Shown here: piece by piece, positions 39,623 to 46,506 of the stretch
How positions within the stretch are numbered: position 1 is the stretch's first letter
Layout of the letters: every line of letters begins with the position of its first letter
Assembly: GCF_022230955.1 (NCBI RefSeq)
Contig: NZ_JAKKFI010000003.1
Coordinates: 1-46,506, forward strand
Direction: 5' to 3'
DNA from: Micromonospora cabrerizensis
GTDB taxonomy: Bacteria; Actinomycetota; Actinomycetes; Mycobacteriales; Micromonosporaceae
DNA length: 46,506 bases
The notes under the pieces: generated by a model
Seen by the model: only the letters and a program-made list of their open reading frames with translations
Databases searched by the model: none
Told to the model about the DNA's origin: nothing
Position numbers and translations under genes: made by a program

Positions 39623-41137
39623 GTGGCGAATGGCGGAAGCCGGCCCATCGCGCCGGTACGCAAACTGATCGGCACGGTGCTGGGCACCGTGGCCACGTTC
39701 GTCGTCCTCTTCGGGCTGGGCATGACCAGCTGGGCCATCGTGGCTCTCGGGGTCGCTCTGCTGGTGCTGGCCATCGCGCTGGCGACCGTGCGCGGCGGCG
39801 GGCGCACCTGGGTGGTCGGCGTCGGGCACGTGCACAGCGCCTCCGAACCACCCACCCAGTACGCGTTCGGCCGCTGCGAACTCCAGCTGGTGATCGACGC
39901 GCCTGGTCTGCCACCGCGATCCAAGAAGATCATCGAACCACGGGTGCCGGTCTCGAAGTGGCCGTCGCTGGGTCAGACCCTGCCGATCCGGGTCGCGCTG
40001 GACGACCAGCGGCACGTCAAGGTCCTCTGGGACGAGGTGCCGACCCACGCCGAGACCGCCGCCGCCGTCGCCGACCTCCCGCCGGAGTTCGCCGAGGTCG
40101 ACGCGGTGGACGAGGTGTTGATCCAGCAGGACGCCCCACCGTGGGCGGACCGTGGGCCGGACGACGACTTCCGGGACGACTTCCGCGACACGCACGGTGA
40201 CCCCTTCCGCGACCCGCACGGTGACCCGTTCCGCGACCCGCACGGTCCCGACCCGGTACGCGCCGATCACCTGCGTACCGACCCCCTGCGCGACGATCCG
40301 CTGCGCGACGACCCGGGTGTCGCGCCCGAGGAGCGCGAGCCCGTGGTGATGCACCAGAGCCCGGGTGGCCCGGTGGTGTTGGAAGGCGTCCTCGTCGAGC
40401 AGCAGGCCGGTGGTGGGCTGCCCCGGCGGGCCACTCCGGCACCACGCACGCCCGCTGAGGAGCGCTTCGACGAGCCCGACGCCGACCGGTACGACCGGCC
40501 GGAGGCCGACCGGGCGACCCCGTCCGCCGGGAACCCCTTCGATCCGCCGCCCGCCCAGCGCGCAGACCCGCCGCCCGCCCAGCGCGCCGACCCGCCGCCC
40601 GCCCAGCGGTCCGGGCCGGGCGCGACCGACCCACTGGACCCCCTCGACCTCCCGCTGGACGACCCCTCCCCCGCCGCGGCGGTACGCGAGTCGGTCACCG
40701 ACGAGGAACTGGACCAGGCGATCTTCGGGTTCGCCTCGGGCGCGACCGCCGATCCGACCGCGCCGATCAGCGGGGTGGGTCTCACCCTGCTGGTGACCGA
40801 CCTGTCCCGCTCACTCGGCTTCTACCGCGACGTGCTCGGCTTCACCGAGGTCGACCAGGGCGCCCACAACGCCATCCTCGCCTCCGGCACGACCCGGCTC
40901 GTCCTGCGCGAGGTGACCGGGGCGGCACCGATCAGCCGCCGACTGGTGCACGTCAACCTCGAGGTGAACGACATCGAGGCGGCGTACGAGCGGCTCCGCG
41001 GGTCGGGCGTCCGCTTCACGTACGCACCCCGGGTGGTCAACCGGGGCACGAAGCTGGAGGTGTGGGCGGCGGCGTTCCGTGACCCGGACGGGCACGGCAT
41101 CGCCCTCACCCAGTGGCGTGAACGCGCCGACGCCTGA
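39623..41137 (+). CDS. Membrane protein with disordered acidic linker and C-terminal VOC (glyoxalase-like) domain
   Basis: A 504-residue protein. Residues about 12-58 form two transmembrane helices. A small beta-rich domain (about 60-140, FGRCELQLVIDAPGLPP..) is followed by a long linker (about 150-370) of charged repeats (DPFRDPHG and LRDDP units; PPPAQRADP units). The C-terminal 130 residues (LTLLVTDLSRSLGFYRDVLG, VHVNLEVNDIEAAYERLR) form one VOC-type domain, as in glyoxalase or bleomycin-resistance proteins. Metal residues and substrate are unclear. GTG at 39623 follows GGGAGG. The combination is unusual and I recognise no name for it. Confidence 0.82.
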   Translation: MANGGSRPIAPVRKLIGTVLGTVATFVVLFGLGMTSWAIVALGVALLVLAIALATVRGGGRTWVVGVGHVHSASEPPTQYAFGRCELQLVIDAPGLPPRSKKIIEPRVPVSKWPSLGQTLPIRVALDDQRHVKVLWDEVPTHAETAAAVADLPPEFAEVDAVDEVLIQQDAPPWADRGPDDDFRDDFRDTHGDPFRDPHGDPFRDPHGPDPVRADHLRTDPLRDDPLRDDPGVAPEEREPVVMHQSPGGPVVLEGVLVEQQAGGGLPRRATPAPRTPAEERFDEPDADRYDRPEADRATPSAGNPFDPPPAQRADPPPAQRADPPPAQRSGPGATDPLDPLDLPLDDPSPAAAVRESVTDEELDQAIFGFASGATADPTAPISGVGLTLLVTDLSRSLGFYRDVLGFTEVDQGAHNAILASGTTRLVLREVTGAAPISRRLVHVNLEVNDIEAAYERLRGSGVRFTYAPRVVNRGTKLEVWAAAFRDPDGHGIALTQWRERADA

Positions 41138-41151
41138 CCCGGCCCGTTCGC

Positions 41152-41187
41152 CTCGGGCTGACGGCCGACGGGTCGGCCGTCAGCCGA
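41152..41187. terminator. Bidirectional hairpin between VOC fusion and DUF4233 gene
   Basis: CTCGG.CTGACGGCCGA pairs with TCGGCCGTCAG.CCGAG around a CGGG loop. The right arm includes the DUF4233 stop codon (41180-41182). Confidence 0.75.
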
Positions 41188-41734
41188 GGATGACCCGGCG
41201 GACGTGCAGCGCGTACGCCCAGACCAGGGCGAAGATGATGCCCAGCCCGAGCAGCGACCAGTGCAGCAGGCCGCCCAGCATCAGCAGGCCCTGGAGCACG
41301 GTGCCGGCATTCCACGCCCACGGACGGCGCATCATGCCGGCCAGCACGATTGCCGCCACCGCCAGTGCCACCACGACACCGATGGCGGCGCCGCTCAGGT
41401 CACCGCCGACCACCCGGATCGGCTGGATCGCCAGCAACAGCACCAGCGCCTCCAACCCGAGGGTGCCCGCACCCAGGCCGCGTACCGCCGCCTCCGGGTT
41501 GCGCAACCCGGACCGCCGCGGCTGCCCGACGACGGGCTCCCCCACGGGTCCGTCGGCCGGCGAGCCGGCTGCGGCCTGCTCAGCCGGAGGGCCTGGCACA
41601 GCCTGATCAGCCGGCGAGCCAGGCACAGCCTGATCAGCCGGCGGGCCAGGCACAGCCTGATCAGCCGGCGAGCCGGCCACGGCCCGGTCGGTCGGGTCGT
41701 CGGTGGTGTGCGGGTCCCGCTCCGGGCCGGTCAT
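41180..41734 (-). CDS. DUF4233 domain-containing membrane protein
   Basis: A 184-residue protein. The N-terminal 65 residues are a low-complexity linker with repeated PADQAVPGSP/PADQAVPGPP units. The DUF4233 domain (about 75-180) has four transmembrane helices and starts RNPEAAVRGLGAGTLGLEAL, with a late LHWSLLGLGIIFALVWAYAL. The family lies between folC and ndk in many actinobacteria (Mycobacterium Rv2446c position) and has no assigned role. ATG at 41734 overlaps the folC stop by 4 bp. Confidence 0.9.
   Translation of the reverse strand: MTGPERDPHTTDDPTDRAVAGSPADQAVPGPPADQAVPGSPADQAVPGPPAEQAAAGSPADGPVGEPVVGQPRRSGLRNPEAAVRGLGAGTLGLEALVLLLAIQPIRVVGGDLSGAAIGVVVALAVAAIVLAGMMRRPWAWNAGTVLQGLLMLGGLLHWSLLGLGIIFALVWAYALHVRRVILG
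41595..41675. repeat. 27-bp tandem repeat inside the DUF4233 gene
   Basis: A 27-bp unit beginning GGCACAGCCTGATCAGCCGG recurs at 41595, 41622 and 41649, with partial copies on either side. It encodes nine residues per unit in frame, so the copy number can change without a frameshift. Confidence 0.85.
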
Positions 41735-43065
41735 CGCTTCAGCAGCCGGCGGGCGTCGGCGACCGTCACCACCGAACCGGTGACCAGCACCCCGACCCCG
41801 CTGAGCTCACCCGGGACGTCCTCCTCGGCCATTGCCACCGCCAGCTCGATCGCGTCCGGCATCTCGTCGGCCGTCGACACCCGCTCCTCGCCGAAGATCT
41901 CGGCGGCCAGAGCGGCGAGGTCGTCCGTGGGCATCGCCCGTGGCGAGCTGTTGCGGGTGACCACCAACTGGTCGAGCACCGGCTCCAACAGCTCCAGCAG
42001 CCCTTCCGCGTCCTTGTCGGCGAGGACGCCGACGACCCCCACCAGCTTGCTGAACGCGAACTCCTCCTGGAGCGCGGTGACGGTGGCGGCCATGCCGTGC
42101 GGGTTGTGCGCGCCGTCCAGCAGGATGGTCGGGGCGTTGCGCACCCGCTCCAGCCGCCCCGGAGAGCTGGTCGAGGAGAAGCCCTCCCGGACCGTCTCGA
42201 CGTCGAGCTGCCGGCGACCGCCGGCACCCAGGAAGGCCTCCACGGCGGCGAGCGCCACAGCGGCGTTCTGCGCCTGGTGGGCGCCGTGCAGCGGGATGAA
42301 CACGTCGTCGTAGACGCCGCCCAGGCCCTGGAGGCTGAGCACCTGGCCGCCGACGGCGACGGCCCGGCGCAGTACGCCGAACTCGCCGCCCTCCCGCGCG
42401 ATGGTGGCGCCGACCTCGGCGCACCGGTCGAGGAGCGGGCCGGCTGCCTCCTCGTCCTGCGCCGCCGCGATCACGGTGGCGCCCGGGTGGATGATGCCGG
42501 CCTTGGCCAGCGCGATGTCCTGGAGGGTGTCACCGAGCCACTCGGTGTGGTCCAGACCGATCGGGGTGATCACGCAGACCCCCGCCTGGATGACGTTGGT
42601 GGCGTCCTCGGCACCGCCGAGACCCACCTCGACCACCGCGATGTCGACCGGCGCGTCGGCGAACGTGGCGAACGCCAGCGCGGTGGTCATGTCGAAGTAC
42701 GTCAGCGGCTCGTCGGACCGCGCGTCGATCAGCTCGGCCAGTGGCTTGATCTCCCGGTACACCGACGTGAACCGTTCCTCGCTGACCGGCTCCCCGTCCA
42801 GGCTGATCCGCTCCCGGACGGTCTCCAGGTGCGGGCTGGTGTACCGGCCGGTGTGCAGCCCGTGCGCCCGCAACAGCGAATCGATCATCCGCGCGGTGGA
42901 GGTCTTGCCGTTGGTGCCGGTCAGGTGGATCGCCGGGTACGCCCGCTGCGGGCTGCCGAGCAGGTCGAGCAGCGACTCGATCCGGTCCAGCTCGAAGACC
43001 ATGCGGGTGAAGCCACGGGCGTTCAGCTCGGCCTCGACGGCGGCGAATTCGGTACGGTCGGTCAC
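41731..43065 (-). CDS. folC: Folylpolyglutamate/dihydrofolate synthase
   Basis: A 444-residue Mur-ligase-family enzyme that adds glutamate to dihydropteroate or folates using ATP. The P-loop [13 protein letters not shown] is near residue 48-60, YTSPHL near 80 and LDGAHNPHG near 320. GTG at 43065 overlaps the valS stop by 4 bp, and its own stop overlaps the DUF4233 start, so valS-folC-DUF4233 form one coupled operon. It lacks a strong ribosome site of its own. Confidence 0.95.
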   Translation of the reverse strand: MTDRTEFAAVEAELNARGFTRMVFELDRIESLLDLLGSPQRAYPAIHLTGTNGKTSTARMIDSLLRAHGLHTGRYTSPHLETVRERISLDGEPVSEERFTSVYREIKPLAELIDARSDEPLTYFDMTTALAFATFADAPVDIAVVEVGLGGAEDATNVIQAGVCVITPIGLDHTEWLGDTLQDIALAKAGIIHPGATVIAAAQDEEAAGPLLDRCAEVGATIAREGGEFGVLRRAVAVGGQVLSLQGLGGVYDDVFIPLHGAHQAQNAAVALAAVEAFLGAGGRRQLDVETVREGFSSTSSPGRLERVRNAPTILLDGAHNPHGMAATVTALQEEFAFSKLVGVVGVLADKDAEGLLELLEPVLDQLVVTRNSSPRAMPTDDLAALAAEIFGEERVSTADEMPDAIELAVAMAEEDVPGELSGVGVLVTGSVVTVADARRLLKR

Positions 43066-45680
43066 GAGGAAAGTGTCTCCAGAGCAGCGTCGATCCGGAC
43101 CAGGTCGGCCTCGGCGGTGGCGAGCCGGTCGCGGATCTTCGCGACCACCGGCTCGGGGGCCTTGCCGATGAAGGCAGGGTTGTCGAGCTTCGCCCGGGCC
43201 TGCGCGACCTCCTTCTCGGCGGCGGCGCGGTCCTTCGTCAGCCGGGCCCGCTCGGCGGCCACGTCGATCGACCCCCGGGTGTCCAACGCGACACCGACCG
43301 CGCCGGGCATGGCCAGCGTGGCGCTGGCCTGGAAGTCGTCCCCGGCCGGGTCCAGCCGGACCAGCGAACGGATCAGCGGCTCGTGGGCGGCGATGCCCGC
43401 CCCGGTCAGCCCGTCCAGCCGGGCGGCGACCCGCTGCGTCGGGCGCAGCCCCTGGTCGGAACGGAACCGGCGGATCTCGGTCACCACCCGCTGCACACTG
43501 ATCAGCTCGGCCTCGGCGGCGTCGTCGATCAGCGCACGGTCGGCCACCGGCCAGGCGGCGGTCTGCACCGTCTCGCCGCCGGTCAGCGCGAGCCACAGCT
43601 CCTCGGTGACGAACGGGATGACCGGGTGCAGCAGCCGCAGCAGCTGGTCCAGCACGTGCCCGAGGACCCGGCGGGTCGCCTCGGCCCGCTCACCGCCCTC
43701 ACCGAGCACCGGCTTGCTCAGCTCGACGTACCAGTCGCAGACGTCGTCCCAGGCGAAGTGGTAGAGCAGGTCGCACACCTTGGCGAACTCGTACGCCTCG
43801 AACTGCTCGTCGACCTCGGCGGTGACGTGCGCCAACCGGGACAGGATCCACCGGTCGACGGTGGAGAGCTGCTCGGCGGGCGGCAGGTCGCCCGTGGTGT
43901 GCGCACCGTTCATCAGGGCGAAGCGGGTGGCGTTCCAGAGCTTGTTGCAGAAGTTGCGCGAGCCCTGGCACCACTCCTCGCTGACCGGGACGTCCTGCCC
44001 GGGGTTGGCGCCACGAGCCAGCGTGAACCGGGTGGCGTCGGCACCGAACCGGTCGATCCAGTCCAGCGGGTCGACGACGTTGCCGAACGACTTGGACATC
44101 TTCTTGCCGTGCTCGTCGCGGACCATGCCGTGCAGGGCCACCACGTCGAACGGCTGCTGGCCGTCCATCGCGTACAGGCCGAACATCATCATCCGGGCGA
44201 CCCAGAAGAAGAGGATGTCGTAGCCGGTGACCAGGACGCTGGTCGGGTAGAACTTGGCCAGGTCCGGGGTCTGCTCCGGCCAGCCGAGGGTGGAGAACGG
44301 CCAGAGCGCGCTGGAGAACCAGGTGTCCAGGACGTCCTCGTCCTGCCGCCAGCCGTCGCCGGTCGGCGGCTGCTCGTCCGGGCCGACGCAGACGATCTCG
44401 CCCTGCGGGCCGTACCAGACCGGGATCCGGTGCCCCCACCAGAGCTGGCGGGAGATGCACCAGTCGTGCATGTTGTCGACCCAGGCGAAGTAGCGCTTGG
44501 CCAGCTCGGCGGGCTCGATCCGGACGCGCCCGTCGCGCACCGCGTCACCGGCGGCCTGGGCCAGCGGGGCGGTGTTGACGAACCACTGCAACGACAGCCG
44601 CGGCTCGACGGTCGTCTTACACCGCGAGCAGTGCCCGACCGCGTGCACGTACGGCCGCTTCTCGGCCACGATCCGGCCCTGCTCGCGCAGCGCGGCCACG
44701 ATCGCGGGCCGCGCCTCGAACCGGTCGAGCCCCTCGAACGGGCCGGGCACGGTGATGACCCCACGCTCGTCCATCACGGTGACCGCGGGCAGGTCGTGAC
44801 GCTGGCCGATCTCGAAGTCGTTGGGGTCGTGTGCCGGGGTCACCTTGACCATGCCGGTGCCGAACGACGGGTCGACGTGCGCGTCGGCGACGATCGGGAT
44901 GCGGCGACCGGTGAGCGGCAGCTCGACCTCGGTGCCGATCAGGTGCTGGTAGCGCTCGTCGTCCGGGTGCACCGCCACGGCGGTGTCGCCCAGCATCGTC
45001 TCGGCGCGGGTGGTGGCCACCACGACCTCGTCGCTGTACCGGATGGAGATCAGCTCACCGTCGTCGTCGGTGTGCTCGACCTCGATGTCGGAGAGCGCGG
45101 TGAGGCAGCGCGGGCACCAGTTGATGATCCGGTTGGCCCGGTAGATGAGCCCCTCGTCGAAGAGCTTCTTGAAGATCGTCTGGACGGCGCGGGTCAACCC
45201 CTCGTCCATGGTGAAGCGCTCACGGTCCCAGTCGACGGAGTCGCCGAGGCGCCGCATCTGCCCGAGGATCGCCCCACCGGACTCGGCCTTCCACTGCCAG
45301 ACCCGCTCGACGAACTTCTCCCGGCCGAGATCGTGCCGGGACAGGCCCTCGGCGGCGAGCTGGCGCTCCACCAGGTTCTGGGTGGCGATGCCGGCATGGT
45401 CCATGCCGGGCAGCCACAACGCCTCGAAGCCCTGCATCCGCTTACGCCGGGTCAGCGCGTCCATCAGCGTGTGCTCGAACGCGTGGCCCATGTGCAGGGA
45501 GCCGGTGACGTTCGGCGGCGGGATGACGATCGTGAAGGGGGGCTTGTCGCTGTCGGCGGACGCCCGGAAGTGCCCGTCGGCTACCCACTGCTCGTACCGT
45601 CGCTGCTCTACCTCGCCGGGCTGGTACTGGCCGGCAAGGGTCGGGGCGGCGGGGCGGTGGGCATCCAGTCTCTCGGTCAC
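43062..45680 (-). CDS. valS: Valyl-tRNA synthetase
   Basis: An 872-residue class I synthetase for tRNA-Val. HIGH-like HMGH is at residues 63-66 ([10 protein letters not shown]) and KMSKS near 525-529 (KKMSKSFGN). The editing domain lies between them and a coiled-coil tail (about 810-872, [20 protein letters not shown]) ends the protein. GTG at 45680 starts [10 protein letters not shown]. First gene of the valS-folC-DUF4233 operon. Only 69 bp separate it from the divergent membrane-protein gene, and no T-box is visible. Confidence 0.97.
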   Translation of the reverse strand: MTERLDAHRPAAPTLAGQYQPGEVEQRRYEQWVADGHFRASADSDKPPFTIVIPPPNVTGSLHMGHAFEHTLMDALTRRKRMQGFEALWLPGMDHAGIATQNLVERQLAAEGLSRHDLGREKFVERVWQWKAESGGAILGQMRRLGDSVDWDRERFTMDEGLTRAVQTIFKKLFDEGLIYRANRIINWCPRCLTALSDIEVEHTDDDGELISIRYSDEVVVATTRAETMLGDTAVAVHPDDERYQHLIGTEVELPLTGRRIPIVADAHVDPSFGTGMVKVTPAHDPNDFEIGQRHDLPAVTVMDERGVITVPGPFEGLDRFEARPAIVAALREQGRIVAEKRPYVHAVGHCSRCKTTVEPRLSLQWFVNTAPLAQAAGDAVRDGRVRIEPAELAKRYFAWVDNMHDWCISRQLWWGHRIPVWYGPQGEIVCVGPDEQPPTGDGWRQDEDVLDTWFSSALWPFSTLGWPEQTPDLAKFYPTSVLVTGYDILFFWVARMMMFGLYAMDGQQPFDVVALHGMVRDEHGKKMSKSFGNVVDPLDWIDRFGADATRFTLARGANPGQDVPVSEEWCQGSRNFCNKLWNATRFALMNGAHTTGDLPPAEQLSTVDRWILSRLAHVTAEVDEQFEAYEFAKVCDLLYHFAWDDVCDWYVELSKPVLGEGGERAEATRRVLGHVLDQLLRLLHPVIPFVTEELWLALTGGETVQTAAWPVADRALIDDAAEAELISVQRVVTEIRRFRSDQGLRPTQRVAARLDGLTGAGIAAHEPLIRSLVRLDPAGDDFQASATLAMPGAVGVALDTRGSIDVAAERARLTKDRAAAEKEVAQARAKLDNPAFIGKAPEPVVAKIRDRLATAEADLVRIDAALETLSS

Positions 45681-45736
45681 CTGACAAGTCTACGGAGGGC
45701 TTCGTCGGACCTGACGTGCGCCACCTGTGGTTCGCG

Positions 45737-45742
45737 TACGGT
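45737..45742 (+). promoter_or_regulatory. Probable -10 for a leaderless transcript
   Basis: TACGGT (45737-45742) ends 7 nt before the ATG at 45750, and there is no ribosome site between. This spacing is typical of leaderless actinobacterial mRNAs. Confidence 0.45.
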
Positions 45743-45749
45743 GTCGGCT

Positions 45750-46436
45750 ATGTCCGACGCACATCTCACCGAGCGTTCGCTCGACGGCGGCCACGAGCCG
45801 GTCGAGCTGACCGAAGAGCCGATCCAGCTGAGCACCCGCGACTCCGGTGGCGACCCCGACGAGCGGTCGGCCGGCTGGTCCCGGCGGCGCAAGATCGCGT
45901 GGACGGTCGCGCTGGTGGTCGGTCTCGCCGGCGCCGGAGTGTTGGGCGTCGGTGGGTGGCGGATCGCACAGCAGAAGGACACCCAACTGACCTCGCCCGA
46001 TCAGGTGGCGGGTCTGACCCGGGACGACAGCGAACGGGCGAAGAGCACCGCCGACTATCTGCGCAGCGGCCTGGCGGCGGACATCGAGTTGGACCGCAGC
46101 TTCGGCACCGTCTATCGGGACCCGGCCGACGACAAGCGCTCGGTGCTCATCTTCGGGGGCACCACACTGCTGTGGCAGCCGGAACGGGACCTGGACAGTC
46201 TCTTCCGCCTCATGTCGGACGAGACCGGTGCGGTGAGCGGCCTGCGCGAGGTGCCCGCCGGTGACCTGGGCGGCGTGATGAAGTGCGGCAGCACCAGCGG
46301 CGAGGGCGGCGACTTCGCGGTGTGCGGCTGGGCCGACCATGGCAGCGTGGTGATGGCGATGTTCCCGGGACGCTCGGTCGGCGACGCCGGCGGTCTGCTG
46401 CGTAACCTCCGCAACGGAATGCAGACCCGCGACTGA
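45750..46436 (+). CDS. Single-pass membrane protein with extracytoplasmic domain
   Basis: A 228-residue protein. An acidic cytoplasmic N-terminus (about 1-45) ends in WSRRRK, followed by one transmembrane helix (about 48-68). The outer domain (about 75-228) contains KRSVLIFGGTT, MKCGSTSGEGGDFAVCGWADHGSV and a late LLRNLRN. It resembles the outer domain of the protein at 30684-31904, with shared FGG[GT], the cysteine pair and ADHGSV / VDHGSI. Function is unknown. Divergent from valS; probably leaderless. Confidence 0.83.
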   Translation: MSDAHLTERSLDGGHEPVELTEEPIQLSTRDSGGDPDERSAGWSRRRKIAWTVALVVGLAGAGVLGVGGWRIAQQKDTQLTSPDQVAGLTRDDSERAKSTADYLRSGLAADIELDRSFGTVYRDPADDKRSVLIFGGTTLLWQPERDLDSLFRLMSDETGAVSGLREVPAGDLGGVMKCGSTSGEGGDFAVCGWADHGSVVMAMFPGRSVGDAGGLLRNLRNGMQTRD

Positions 46437-46501
46437 CGCTCGCCGCGGCTCCCATTCGGCGGTCGCTCACCCTCACCCGGACACGCAGAAAGGGCCACCC
46501 G

Positions 46502-46506
46502 ATGGA
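46502..46506 (+). CDS. Possible start of the next gene (truncated)
   Basis: An ATG at 46502 follows AGAAAGGG at a fair ribosome-site distance. Only five bases are visible, so this is only a possibility. Confidence 0.2.

Noticed and set aside
45681..45749. A T-box leader for valS
   Set aside because: The 69-bp gap holds no GGGUGGNACCGCG motif and is too short.

Overview
The window is very GC-rich (third codon positions almost always G or C) and comes from an actinobacterium, most likely Micromonospora or a close member of the Micromonosporaceae. The reasons are the high-GC core gene set, the many actinobacterial families (DUF397, DUF3618, Holin-X, DUF4233, DUF4383, DUF6766, mycosin/WXG100, RNase E/G with a long charged N-terminus, ECF41 sigma factor), a T-box in front of ileS, and intergenic inverted repeats built on TTGATCA / TGATCATGAAGTTGTTG. 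The assignment to genus is inference. I saw no rRNA, tRNA or CRISPR array.

Most of the housekeeping genes read leftward (minus strand) and follow, with gaps, an order familiar from other actinobacteria such as Mycobacterium: valS, folC, a DUF4233 gene, ndk, rne, rplU, rpmA, obg, and then nadD, rsfS, a histidine phosphatase and degV. Accessory blocks have been inserted between these anchors.

Region by region: 1-287 is the end of an IS481-type insertion sequence cut by the window edge. 323-3774 is nadD-rsfS-phosphatase-degV-SDR. 3851-9479 holds a PadR repressor with a palindromic operator, an FAD monooxygenase, aminopeptidase N and two small proteins. 9565-17420 is a block of a CYP152-type fatty-acid peroxygenase, a Zn-alcohol dehydrogenase with an SRPBCC partner, a membrane glycosyltransferase and five small envelope proteins. 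Four of its transcription units carry a GTTT-N15/17-GGGTA-like promoter of the SigB/SigF stress type. 17436-24906 contains GNAT, obg, rpmA, rplU, a lipoprotein, rne and a DUF2344 gene. 25057-28364 is a three-gene type VII secretion-associated cassette lying between the DUF2344 gene and its usual partner, a large radical-SAM gene (28611-30605). 30684-36314 holds a proline-rich membrane protein, plsC, and ileS with its T-box leader. 36425-38978 holds an OafA-like acyltransferase and an AhpD-like/ECF41 pair with a matching ECF41 promoter. 39055-46436 holds ndk, a membrane-anchored VOC fusion protein, DUF4233, folC, valS and a second membrane protein related to the one at 30684.

Themes: translation and its quality control (ileS, valS, rplU, rpmA, obg, rsfS, rne), cofactor synthesis (nadD, folC), and envelope or stress functions in the accessory blocks. 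Convergent genes are separated by perfect hairpins, and many operon partners overlap by 4 bp (ATGA/GTGA), which suggests translational coupling.
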